Source of the DNA: Ananas comosus
Lineage: Eukaryota; Streptophyta; Magnoliopsida; Poales; Bromeliaceae
Assembly: GCF_001540865.1 (NCBI RefSeq)
Contig: NC_033632.1
Location: forward strand, 8,415,811-8,479,810
Length of the DNA stretch: 64,000 bases
Direction of reading: 5' to 3'
A program made the position numbers and the translations under genes. The notes under the pieces were generated by a model, which saw only the letters and a list, made by a program, of their open reading frames with translations, was not told the DNA's origin and searched no databases. This document shows positions 33,487 to 43,990 of this stretch, in pieces; position 1 is the first letter of the stretch; each line of letters opens with the position of its first letter.

Positions 33487-34137
33487 GGTAGCGGCTACTA
33501 AGCTATTATTGAGCATTTGGGCCCTGTCGTAGCTCGATAAGTTGGGTTGTTCGATGAGTGGAGCGTTGCGCGGGAATGTGCGACGAATCCACATCTGTAA
33601 ATTATGAATCTGAAGGTAGTTGTAGAAACTTCTTAGAAATAAATTTTCATAGAGTGTTTTGGTGAAATCAGGTGAAGTAAAAGTCCATGCGAAGGCGGGC
33701 GCATACAAATGAGTACGGTAAAATCGAAGTGAGTGTCTTAGGAAGATCGGGGGATGATCAGGATCCTTCAATTTAAGATAGAGTTATTGGACTCTTTATC
33801 TAAGCGAGTGAAGTAGAATTTCTATCAAAATAATTCGGGATTCTTTCTGCACGGTTAAACTGAGCAAGGTATTTCACACACGGAAGGGGCAGGCCGCTGT
33901 TAAGAAAGAAAGGTTGGTCAATTTTGTGAGAAGCTGTGGGATTGATCGGTTAAGAGTAAATGATGCTCAGAAAAAATTATGAAATTTGATGGTTCTAGAT
34001 GGTTTGCAATGTTCTAGATAAATTAACGAGTGTGGGATCGGTCGATTCGGAGCTCTATCATCGAAATAACTTATAAGTACGGAGGGAGGGGGCGGATGGT
34101 ACTGCATTGGAAGGTAGGTATAGTAGGCGTGAGACTC
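33487..34137. mobile_element. (TA)n/(TC)n-flanked element N1
   Basis: About 650 bp, similar along its whole length to N2 at 37561-38110: shared blocks include GGATGATC, TTCAATTTAAGATAGAGTTA, CTTTATCTA, TTTCTATCAAAAT, CGGTTAAACT and CTCTATCATCGAAA. It starts GGCTACTAAGCT and ends GTAGGTATAGTAGGCGTGAGACTC, near-inverted ends, then a TC microsatellite. No protein is encoded. Confidence 0.7.
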
Positions 34138-34251
34138 TCTCTCTCATCTCTCTCCTCTCTCTCTCTCTCTTTAATATACAATATATATATATATTATATA
34201 TATATTATATATATTATATATATATATTTATATATATATATATATATATAC

Positions 34252-34545
34252 ACGCTGGGGCTACTATACTTATATGGATTATAGAGCCCTTGTTACTATA
34301 AATTTTTGGACCGTTCAGATTAAAAAAAATGTCACGGTTAGGATGAAGAGTGGTTTATGGTTACGAATTGATAGTGAGCCCTTAGGGTTGAAGTGGCGTT
34401 GTTGGTTTGAACTAGTATAATCTATATGGCGTGAAAATGATTAAAGGGTTAATCTAACGGTCGCATAAAATTTTATGAGTATAATAGACTCAATAGACTC
34501 TTTATACTCATAAAAAGGTTATTTTAAAAAATGCGGGACTATTAT
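34252..34545. mobile_element. (TA)n-flanked MITE M6
   Basis: Starts GGGGCTACTATACTTATA and contains CACGGTTAGGATGA, GCCCTTAGGGTTGA, TGGTTTGAACTAGTATAATC and AAATGATTAAAGGGTTAATC, the family M consensus in forward orientation. Both sides are (TA)n. Confidence 0.75.
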
Positions 34546-34799
34546 ATATATTATTATATATAATATATATTATATATATATATATATGTCATTATACATG
34601 TATATACATGTATATATACTGTATGTATATTACATTGTTTTATTTATATTACATGATATTATCATTGTTTGGGTATAATGGTATATGACATGTATATATA
34701 CAGTGTATATATACATTAATTATATATAATGTATATACAAGTGTATATCTATACATGGTATTATATTACATGTATATACATGTATATACAATATATATA
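34546..34799. repeat. (TA)n and TGTATATACA repeats
   Basis: Long AT runs and repeated ACATGTATATA words between MITEs M6 and M7; all are strongly self-complementary. Confidence 0.85.
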
Positions 34800-35080
34800 C
34801 ATACTTATAATCTCTTATGAGTATTAGACCTTGTATTCATATATCAATTCTTAACCGTGATTGATGGAATGTTGTGGTGGGTAGGGGGGATGATGGGTGG
34901 TCGCAAGTTTAGATGCATAGTGTGCGCCTTTTAGGTGATGTGGGTAGGGGTTTCTCGTTTAAATAGTATAATCTACGGCTCGGTGAACGATGATCAAATA
35001 AATAAATTAAGGCCGAAACTTATGAGTTAAAGGGAGCGCAATACTCATGAAAGGATATTAGTAGTGGGACTATATATATA
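34800..35080. mobile_element. Diverged (TA)n-flanked MITE M7
   Basis: Contains CTTATGAGTATTAGACCTTG at the left, ATAGTATAATCTACGG and GATGATCAAATAAAT in the middle, and TACTCATGAAAGG near the right end, recalling both family M and the TACTCATAA ends of family N. Flanked by TA-rich tracts. Confidence 0.55.
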
Positions 35081-35126
35081 AGATAATATAATATTATATA
35101 TATTATTCATATATTTATATATATAT

Positions 35127-35378
35127 AGAGTCGGCTACTTCACTATCGATTGGTACCAAGCCTTGGCCTTACTATTGAGTTTTTACCGTTAGATCTACTT
35201 TGATTATTTTCACCCGTTCGATTATTACTATTAAACCAACCACACCATCTCAACCTTAGGGGGACCACTATCCAATTTAACGGAGCACCGACTATTTATC
35301 CTAACCGGCACATTCTTATCTATTCAACGGCCGAAAATTCATATGTACCACAAGCTTGGTACTATGATTGTATAGTGC

Positions 35379-35433
<55 letters not shown>
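35127..35433. mobile_element. (TA)n-flanked MITE M8 plus long (TA)n tract
   Basis: GTCGGCTACTTCACTATCGAT at the left, then reverse-orientation family M blocks: ATTATTACTATTAAACCAACCAC, CAACCTTAGGGGGACCACT and CCTAACCGGCACATTC. It ends near 35377 and is followed by about 50 bp of pure (TA)n. Confidence 0.8.
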
Positions 35434-35435
<2 letters not shown>

Positions 35436-35704
35436 CTAGGCTGGAATACTATCAATAGCACCAAGCTATTGATGCTATTAGTTTTTTAGCCATTGGATTG
35501 AGAAATGTGCGGTTAGGATGATGTGGGCCCCCTAGGGTTGAGTAAGTGGTTGGTTGAATAGTATAATCTAACGGGTAAAAATAATTAAAGGATTAAATCT
35601 AACGGTGGAAAACTCGATAGCACCAAGTGTTTGATGCTATCGATAGCATAGCAGCCGGACTCTAGCACCAAGTGTTTGATGCTATCGATAGCATAGCAGC
35701 CGGA

Positions 35705-35708
<4 letters not shown>
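35434..35708. mobile_element. (TA)n-flanked MITE M9 with duplicated tail
   Basis: Forward family M consensus: ATGTGCGGTTAGGATGATG, CCCCTAGGGTTGAGTAAG, ATAGTATAATCTAACGGG. Its last 45 bp (35618-35662), ending GCATAGCAGCCGGACTC, are repeated exactly once more at 35663-35707 before the TC/TA tract. Confidence 0.85.
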
Positions 35709-35748
<40 letters not shown>

Positions 35749-35750
35749 TT

Positions 35751-36780
35751 CTTGATGCTAGCAATTAATTTGTGTGTGTTCTGAAGAGGGAAATGGTTTT
35801 TTTTCTTTTTTTTTGGGAAATCAGGTGTAAGAGGTTTAATGAGCTGGGGATGCAGTGGTTGGTGTTGTTGAATGCGTTGGCGAGCCCGCGCCCTCGCGCC
35901 GCTCTTCCGCCACTACAGCTGCGCCCCTGAGCTCGCCCCCTTGCGCTGTGTCGTCAACCGCGCGCGCAACTGTGAGGACATACTCATGAACTTTGTCGCC
36001 GCCATGGACGGTGCGGAGCTCGTGCTCGTCGAGGGCAAGGGGGTGGGGGACTGGGGCCATCCCAAGAGGCGGAAGGAGGAGGAGGACGAGAAAGCAGAGG
36101 GAAAGAAAGAGAAGGAACAAAAAAAAAAAGAAAAAGAAATTGTGTAAATTTCACTTAAAAAGTGCAACTTTTGCCTAAAAAGTGTAACTCTCATTTCACA
36201 TAGTGTAATTTCTGTCTCAAAGAGTGCAACTTTCATTTAAAATAGTGCAATTTTTTTTTCAAACAGTATAATTTTATTTTAACAGTGCAATTTCATTATA
36301 TTCTTTCTTCTTCTATAATATTTTATCTTTACTGTAAAAAAAATATTTTTATTTTTATTTTTTTTCTCTCTATAATTTTTTTTTGTCATGACCGGAGTAT
36401 AATTATTTTTCTCCTCCTCCCTCACCAGCTTGCTTCTCGATCCCGAGAAGCATTTCCGCTTCGTCGCCGGCGGCGACTGTGAGGACGGCAGCCGCGGAGT
36501 CGAAGGCGAGGAGGATAGGGAGTGCATGGGCTAGGCGAGGGCATGAGGGGCAGAGGCGAGATGGGCTATTTTCGTCTTCGCCTCCACCGTCTTCTTCGGA
36601 GAGAAAAAAAATAAGAGAAAAAAAAGGAGAGAGAAAAAAGTATAAGGATATTTTAGTCAGTTTGCTAAAAATTTGGACCGAATATGCAAAATCAAAAATG
36701 GATGTTCAGTTTTACAAAAGTTTAAAACTTGTGAATTTTTATGCAAATTAACCTTTTTAATTTAGTATGTAAATTAATAC
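35751..36780. mobile_element. Non-autonomous element copy M-b, inverted relative to M-a
   Basis: The right part (36645-36755: AGTCAGTTTGCTAAAAATTTGG ... TTTATGCAAATTAACC) is the reverse complement of the M-a start. The minisatellite at 36139-36300 (AGTGCAACTTTCATTTAAAA-type units of about 20-22 bp) is the reverse complement of that in M-a. In the places where M-a has its GC-rich blocks, M-b has different ones: a GT64-like fragment at 35836-36120 and an unidentified GC-rich block at 36405-36590. Confidence 0.6.
35836..36120 (+). pseudogene. Captured gene fragment, GT64 glycosyltransferase-like
   Basis: One plus-strand frame reads CVVNRARNCEDILMNFVAAM, followed by LVEGKGVGDWGHPKR. NRNCEDI(A/L)MNF with a later DWGDPRN is typical near the C-terminal end of plant exostosin-like GT64 glycosyltransferases. 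Only about 60-70 residues are recognisable; the upstream part sits in a different frame (LVLLNALASPRP) and a lysine/glutamate-rich low-complexity tail follows. It is GC-rich within AT-rich repeats and has no complete domain, so a captured pseudogene fragment is the likely reading. Confidence 0.5.
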
Positions 36781-36837
36781 GGATCACTGTGAATTATTGA
36801 CTAGTGTATACCGGGGGCAAGTTGCTCGCTGAAGCAG

Positions 36838-36877
36838 ATCCCATTCGCTTGTACATTATTATTATTATAATATTATT

Positions 36878-36925
<48 letters not shown>
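36838..36925. repeat. ATT and (TA)n microsatellite
   Basis: Short ATT repeats followed by about 40 bp of pure (TA)n directly before element N3. Confidence 0.9.
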
Positions 36926-37528
36926 AGTAAGGTTACTATGCTATCGGAAGCATGGAGCCTTCCGTGCTTCCAGCTCGTTTTCGATGTTGCGATTTTCGAA
37001 TCGTCGATCGGCTCCGTTAAACTTGATCTAGAATATTTGATGTACCTAGAAAATAAATTTTATGATTTTTCGATATCATTTGCCCTAGTGACGAAGTTTG
37101 ATATAATTAATTTTAATGCCGAAGTGAGCCGTTTGCAGTTTACACTGTCTAAGAATATATCCAAATCGCCTGCAAAATTTGATCAGAAATTCTTTATGTA
37201 CATATAAACAAGATCATTCTCTTTGGATCTAAATATTTTAATTATCATTATTTCACGTTTTGTAAATATTTTATTTTTAGCCGTTGATTTGGGCTCCTTG
37301 ATTCACTAGTAAATAATATCGAAAAACGCATAATTTATTCTAGTACTCAAATATTCTAGATTCAAGTTTAACGGAGCGTGATCGTCGAAATTCGAAAGTC
37401 GCACAGACAATAAAAGCGAAAACGAGCTAGAAGTCACGGAAGGCTGCCGCGCTTCCAATAGCATAGTAGCTAAACACTCTCTCTCTCTTCCACCTTCTCC
37501 TCGCTCTCTCTCTCTTATATATATATAT

Positions 37529-37560
<32 letters not shown>
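36926..37560. mobile_element. (TA)n/(TC)n-flanked element N3
   Basis: The ends are near-inverted: GGTTACTATGCTATCGGAAGC...CACGGAAGGC at left and right (GCGCTTCCAATAGCATAGTAGC at the right end, about 37476). TCGATCGGCTCCGTTAAACTTGATCTAGAA near the left is mirrored by TCTAGATTCAAGTTTAACGGAGC on the right, so the arms are long. A TC tract and (TA)n follow. No protein is encoded. Confidence 0.7.
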
Positions 37561-38157
37561 GCCATCGCTACTATACATATAATGAGTATTGGGCGCTCCG
37601 TACTCATAATTTTTTCGTATATATGAATGGTTCCGAATCGACCGATCCACTTCATTAAATATGATCTAGAGTATTTGAAAACTTCTAGAAAAATAAATTT
37701 CGTAAATTTTCGAATATCATAATTAAAGTCCATCAAGCGGCATAAAATGAACGGTCAAAATCGAACGACGTCCTAAAAAAGGATGATCGGATCCGTCAAT
37801 TCAAGATCGGAGTTACTGATCTTTATCTAGGTAGTGAATAGAATTTTCTATCAAAAATTCAACAAATTCCGATTCTTTTACACCGTTAAACTAGCAAGTA
37901 GCCCATACCGGCCATTAAAAATTGTCAAATTTGTGACCTCTTGATCGTAAGGTAAATGATGTCGAAAAATTATAAAATTTGATTTCTAGAAGTTTTAAAT
38001 GCTGTAAATAACGTTTAACGGTATGAATCGTCGATTTGGAAGCTCTATCATCGAAAACAATTTATGAGTACGAGGGCGATCGTACTCATAATAGTATAGT
38101 AGCCGGACTCTATATATATTCGTACTCATAATAGTATAGTAGCCGGACCCTATATAT
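37561..38157. mobile_element. (TA)n-flanked element N2 with duplicated tail
   Basis: Starts GCTACTATACATATAATGAG and ends TACTCATAATAGTATAGTAGCCGGACTC at 38110. The last ~30 bp plus a short TA run (38081-38120) are repeated at 38121-38150, a 40-bp period, before the (TA)n and (GA)n tracts. It is related to N1 over its full length. Confidence 0.8.
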
Positions 38158-38203
38158 ATATATATATATATAAAGAGAGAGAGAGAGAGAGAGAGAGAGA
38201 ATT

Positions 38204-38440
38204 GAGCTAGAATACTTTCAAAAGCACCAAGGGATTGGTACTTTTGAGTTTTTAGCCATTCCCTTGGTGCTTTTGAGTTTTTAGCGATTGAATAAAAGGA
38301 TATAGGGTTGAGATGATGGTGGTAAATGAAATAGTATTTGATTCAAAGGTTAGATCTAAGAACTAAAAACTCAAAAATACAAAGAGGTTGATGCTTTTGA
38401 AAGTATTTTAGCTCAATTATATATATATATTATTATAAAT
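38204..38440. mobile_element. (TA)n-flanked MITE M10 directly upstream of PPT
   Basis: AATTGAGCTAGAATACTTTC at the left and GAAAGTATTTTAGCTCAATT at the right are inverted ends. Internal words GGGTTGAGATGATGG, AATAGTAT and CAAAGGTTAGATCT match family M. The left side abuts (GA)n and the right side runs into TATATATATAT at 38419-38430. CCCTTGGTGCTTTTGAGTTTTTAGC is partly duplicated near 38262. It ends about 220 bp before the PPT start codon. Confidence 0.75.
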
Positions 38441-38661
38441 TATTTTCAAATTGAGATACCGAAGATTCGTCCCCTCACGCGTTCTCCTCGAGTCCGCATC
38501 AGCCGCAGGCGAAGATTCGCTTCTCCTGCCGCCGCCGTTGTTGTCGTCAATTGTTTTAAGTAGTCACTTGCTATTTCTGTATTACACAGGAAAGTGCGTT
38601 TTGGAAACAGCAACTTGCCCGATATTGGTAGTCTGCCGAACCTGCCCACAAATACGGGAAG
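38415..38661 (+). promoter_or_regulatory. Candidate PPT core promoter and 5' UTR
   Basis: A TATATATATAT tract at 38419-38430 belongs to the tail of MITE M10 and lies about 235 bp before the ATG at 38662. The stretch 38455-38661 is more GC-rich and would be the 5' UTR. TTACACAG at about 38582-38589 looks like a splice acceptor, so a short intron in the 5' UTR is possible. That the MITE supplies the TATA element is inference. Confidence 0.4.
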
Positions 38662-41393
38662 ATGCAGACCACCACGGCGGCGGCGCCTCCTTCTTCTTGT
38701 TCCTCGTCCGCCGGCGCCCTTCTCCCTTTCTCCACCACAAAAAGCCCTCCTCTTCTTCTCGGCCGGAGCTCCCTCCCGAAGTTTGGTCGTCAGTGGAGCG
38801 CGACCACCCGCCGATCCCTCTTCCTTTCCCAATATTCCCATTCCCATCCCCATTCTCTCCCCCGCTCCGCCGCCACCTTGTCGAGGTCGACGAAGCGAGA
38901 TCCGTCGCCGTTTCCCTTCACCGCCTCCACCCACACCTCCTCCTCCTCCTCCTCCGCCGGCACCACGGCGGCGACAGCGGCCTCCTCCATCCCGGACAGC
39001 GGCGGCGGCGGCGGCGCGGAGGGCGACGAGCGAGCGGCGTCGGCGCCGGTGGTGGGGACGCTGCAGCTGGGGGCGCTGTTGGCCCTCTGGTACCTCTTCA
39101 ACATCTATTTCAACATCTACAACAAGCAGGTATGTCATGATAAATATCCATCCGCACGTCATCTATCTAGGCTTTTGTCTTCTCTCTGGCTGGCTGTGGC
39201 TGGTTTCAACAGTGTCAAACCCACTCCGCTCGAATCGGTATCTTCACGGTCCCAGTCCTTTCTTTTCGTCCGAACAAGAAAATAAAATAATATAGAGACC
39301 CAACTCAACAGGCTAGTTGTATATATATATACACATACATATAGGTCCCCTTTCTCACGGGAAAAGATGATCGCAATTATTAACCCCGGATATAATTCTT
39401 CCACGCCAGAATTTACAATCTTTCTCTAGGCCGTTCTTCGCTTCGTAAGCAATTCCTACTTAGCTTAGCTTATCTTTCAACTGGCCCCATCCTCTCGCTA
39501 CATTTTAATATACAAAAAATGGACAATTTTAGACAGTCGTGCATATTTTAGCCAATACTAAACTGTACTATCCCTCCCTTTTATACATGGAAATCCACTT
39601 TTATTTGGAGGAAAAGGAAAATGCCAATTCAAGATTTCAATAAACGCTGGAATTCGTTCAGAACAACTGGATGTAGAGAGAACCGTGGCATTTTGTTCAT
39701 GTATGGTGGATGAATGCTGTGCCGAAACGGCTTGCTTTTTATTATTTTGTGAATATTATTGTTACTTCATTACAGGTTCTGAAAGTCTTTCCGTACCCCA
39801 TAACCATCACAACATTTCAATTAGCTGTTGGTACTGTTCTTATACTTTTCATGTGGGGCGCTAAACTTTACAGGCGACCTGTGGTATCTTATTCAAAGGT
39901 ATTATTCGGTTCACGGACGGTTTTAACTTTATCAAGTCCTAGTTCTATTTTTCTAATTCTTGATATTCACTTTTTGCAGTTAGTTGCAATTCTACCACTG
40001 GCCATTATACACACGTTTGGTAATCTTTTCACTAACATGAGCCTTGGAAAAGTTGCAGTTTCGTTTACGCATACAATAAAAGCTTTGGAGCCCTTTTTCA
40101 CGATTGTGCTTTCAGCTTTGTTCCTTGGAGAGGTATATCGTTTCCCCCGACATTTTGTTGGCATCTTCTGTTGTTGTACTAAAACTAGGCTGTAATAGGA
40201 ACCATATCTTTTGTTCGTCTGTAAAGGCCCTTAGTTTTATCGGTTATACTTTCTTCTTGTTGGTTAGAGTGCTGCACAATGTTCAGATGACTGTCGCTAG
40301 TTTTGTTTTGTAAAAGATTAATCTGAGAAGAAATGAACCAGCTCTAGTCCAACAATTTTCAAAGGAATTACGCTAACATTCACTGACCTAACATGCACTG
40401 CATCATAAGTTGAGCCCTTCTTTGTCGTTTGTCTTCCATTGCTGGTTACATTGTTGTAGAAACCAAACCAGTAATGTGCTCAACTTGTGCTGTTCGTATG
40501 TTGGCCTGATCTAGTAGGATATATCTACAAATCCAGAATCAGATTTTTCTCAATTCATATCACTTTTCATGGTTAAGGAAACATAATCTTCTGCTCCATC
40601 ATGTGTTCAGCTGCCAACTGTTTGGGTATTAGCTTCTCTTGTGCCGATTGTTGGCGGTGTTGCTTTAGCATCCTTCACAGAAGCTTCGTTTAACTGGTTA
40701 GTTCTCATCTTTCAACTTACATCTGTTGGATTCAGTGAAAGGTAACAACAAGTGGCAATCATTCATACAAGTTAGTTGCTTATCTGTCCAAGCAGGATTG
40801 GATTTTGGAGTGCCATGGCTTCGAACCTGGCCAATCAATCACGAAATGTGTTGAGCAAAAAAGTGATGGGCAAGAAAGAGGTACTCACAAACTTGAGATA
40901 CGAACTGTTTGATTTCTCCATGCAAATTTCTGTAGTTGACAACCTGCCCAAGTATACTGTGAATAGCTGGTTGTAATGATCAAAGCATTAACAGACCAGT
41001 AGCTACAACAGTTTTTTTGATCTGTCACCAACTTTTCTTCCCTGTTTGACTAGTTTAAGCTTTTCTAGAGATATTTCTCACTGAAAATCTGCTTTTGAAC
41101 AGGAATCTCTGGACAACATTAATCTCTTTTCCATAATCACCATTATGTCACTTTTCTTGACCATCCCCGTAATGTTACTTGCAGAAGGTATCAAGTTTAC
41201 ACCATCATACATGCACTCTGCTGTGAGTATATCCTTTTAGAACGAATAATACCTAATTTATTTTTTATATGAGGGCTAGTTTGACTACTTTGCAAAATAA
41301 ATCATTCGTTGTCTGGGTATCTAGGGTCTGAATCTTCGAGAGATATTTACCAGATCTCTTCTTGCTGGCCTCTGCTTTCATGCTTATCAACAG
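38662..41393 (+). CDS. PPT: Plastid phosphoenolpyruvate/phosphate translocator, exons 1-7 (3' end not found)
   Basis: Seven exons with GT-AG borders: 38662-39129, 39776-39898, 39980-40132, 40611-40696, 40796-40880, 41103-41222, 41325-41393; 1104 nt, 368 codons, frame intact. PPT exchanges phosphoenolpyruvate for inorganic phosphate across the plastid inner envelope, feeding the shikimate pathway and fatty-acid synthesis. Residues 1 to ~85 are Ser/Thr/Pro-rich and poor in acidic residues, a plastid transit peptide. Family landmarks follow: [15 protein letters not shown] (~142-156), [47 protein letters not shown] and CFHAYQQ (end). Hydrophobic segments appear in most exons. The family continues about 65-70 residues with [21 protein letters not shown]-like sequence, including the conserved Lys-Arg pair at the phosphate site; I did not find it in the window. 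Exon 1 is far more GC-rich than the others. The sequence looks closest to the PPT2 type, but that is impression only. An upstream ATG is not preferred because this one opens directly into the transit peptide. Confidence 0.92.
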
Positions 41394-43933
41394 GTGAGGT
41401 TTTCTTCATTGTACAGGTTTTTCTTTTTCAATCTTTCCATGTCTTTGTTTTGTAAATTAGAATTTACCTGCTTAATGTACTAGCTTTAGACAGGAGCAAG
41501 CACTTCAAAAGTCGTTAGATCTTTTGTATTATGGTGTTACTAGTTACTACTTGTTAGACCAGTTGGATAAGTGTGGTGGTTCTCCTTTTGCGGGTGTTAT
41601 TTATTGTTGGCTAGCAGAGTTTCTTGTCTTTTACTTGTTCAGTATTGCACATATCCTTTCGTTTGCTCTATTTTTAATTTCTAAACTTACTTGAGATGCA
41701 CCTTTCACAGACAACTTTTTTGTAACTAGACTTTTATTGCACAAGAGGCTGTCTTGATCACTCTTTCGAGCTAGATTTAATTAATAGATATTTAATGAAA
41801 GGGATAAATGTCGAGTTGTGGAAACATTTATATTTTCATTTCTATCTTAGGATTCCATATTTAGTGTAGTATAGAAGACTTTGCTGTTTATTGATCTCCG
41901 TCATGGGAAGGACCAAAGATGATAGTTGGTCAACAAGTTAAAGGGACATCATTTTTTGAATATCCTATGAAGTGTGACTTGCAGATCTAGAAGCCTTTGT
42001 GGATCCACAAGCTAAATTTTCTATTGCAGCCCCTTGTCTAGGATGCTACTTTGTTCCATTCTAGATGATCCTTGATTTACAGGCATCTAGGGTCTACTAG
42101 TTGGCATGGCTTGATCGTGGTGCCTGTTTGCGAGTTTTGATCGCTTGACAGTTTCATGAGGATTCAACATCTTTTAGTTTCCTTTACATAGGTCTACTCA
42201 GGGGTATTTGAGCTATGAGCTATATAGTACTAAACTTGAAACTCAATATGAGCATAAAAAGCAATTATCTAATTCGACCCAAGTCTTACATGATTCCTTT
42301 TGGAGTGGTTTTCAAGTTTGAATTAGATTGAGTTGATGTTACTTAGGTTGGTTATAAGTAGGGTTGTCAACACAGCATGTTGTTTGTGAGCTCTTTTTTT
42401 TGGCTCGAATTCAGTTTTCTTGATAAACAAATGAGCCGATCATATGCTTTGGTTTTTTAGTTTAAAAATAAAAGAGTCGAAGACGAGCTGAGGCTAGCTC
42501 ACTCATGTTGGCCTCGATATGTATCGAATAACTACAAAAACAGATAAATATAAGAATGGATATACATGATTTATTTGCTTAATTATTTGTCTATTCATTT
42601 ATTTAGCTCTTGGTGGCCTTTTAATTTTATTCACTAGATCCTGATCTAATTGTTGGCTCATCTTCTATCATGTATATAATGTTGGCCAAAATTAAGCTTT
42701 GCTTTTATTTTCATTAACTTGTAATTAAAAAGATTATAAAGGTCCTATTTATATAAGCCCAAAGTCCTACTCCAATTGAGATGGAGCAGAATCCAGAATC
42801 CTACCCCGAATCATAGTGGTACTCATCGGGCTCTATATTTCCTTTTATGTAATGTTGGTTCATCTAGACAGAGCATATCGAGTACATCAAATTTGACTAT
42901 TAGATAAAATCGTAATTCTTTACGGATAAAAAGATATTAATTGTCAAACTTTCTCTATTTTCTTCTATAAATAGAAGGTCAAACTTTGATTGTGATTTCG
43001 AAGGCCTAAACGACCTAAAAATGTCCTAAAACTCATACCGAACTCAATAAGTACTGCATACTAAGATAGTTGTTGGAGCCTACTAGTTTTTCTAGATTTG
43101 GATGCATAGAACTAAGAATCGTCTCGGTCGGAGTCCATATGTGGAAAATATGCCTTTTAGACGATGTTGACGTTTTGACCCAAACCAAAACTTAATCATT
43201 TAGAGATTCTCTTGGGTTAGTCTTTCTTTCTCTCTCTCCACAACAACAAGGGTGAAATGTGTTGAGGGGGTTGGATACGGTTGGCATTGGCATGGTGCTG
43301 TGATGTTTTGGATTGATGGTTACGGAGATTTGGAGTGGAAATCAAGCTTACTGAGCTAGACACGAGGTAGCTCGCATAGGTATCAAACCAGCCACAAGTT
43401 GGCCTTTCCCAGCTCGTCACAAGCTCGAGCCATTGGCTACCTAAAGGTTTCAATTCGATCTTGAGCTAGGATTAGCTCACTTGTGTCCAGCTCGTTTGCA
43501 CACTTTTTGCAAGGATAGTGGAGATAGATCCAACAAGACATAGAGGCGGATATGGAGATTGCATGAAATAGATAGGAAAAATGGGATAAAGAAATTCTGA
43601 GAAGCATATGTGAGTGAGGTAATAGACTAATATTTGTTCAAGTCATGTTTCCTATCTACATAGGCTGTGTCAACTGCGAGCTGATTTGATATCATTAGTG
43701 TACAAGCCTTGTGTCATTGCCATGGCTCGAAATCTTTTTTTTCCCTATTATTTTTCCAAATATTTCACCACAAAAGTATGATATTGTTTTGGAAACTCTT
43801 TTATTCTACTAGTCATACATAGGATGATCTGAATTTAATAGTGGAGGATTGATTTCAGGAAAATTTAATATCACTAATTTGTAACCCTCTTTTTCCATAA
43901 ATCCAAATAATATTATGAAAATTTGATGAAAAT
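41394..43933 (+). other. PPT intron 7 or downstream sequence, with a hAT-like remnant
   Basis: Starts with the intact donor GTGAGGTT after exon 7. No PPT coding sequence follows. From about 42359 (TAGGGTTGTCAA) to about 43505 (GCTCGTTTGCACAC) the ends and the frequent GAGCT/GCTCG words recall the hAT element at 30403-31973, so this may be a diverged relative. The right boundary is uncertain and I see no target-site duplication. Confidence 0.45.
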
Positions 43934-43990
43934 TGTAAGGAAGTGAATTCTTAAAAACCGAGAGTTAAACTTCGTCCAGGATCGACTAAT

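Noticed and set aside
38446..39295. Long open frames on both strands overlapping PPT exon 1
   Set aside because: Exon 1 is very GC-rich, so other frames stay open by chance; only the frame from 38662 encodes the translocator and ends at a proper donor.
41394..43933. Last PPT exon directly after exon 7
   Set aside because: I looked for the [10 protein letters not shown] and NCVKRVV region in this stretch and the rest of the window and found neither.
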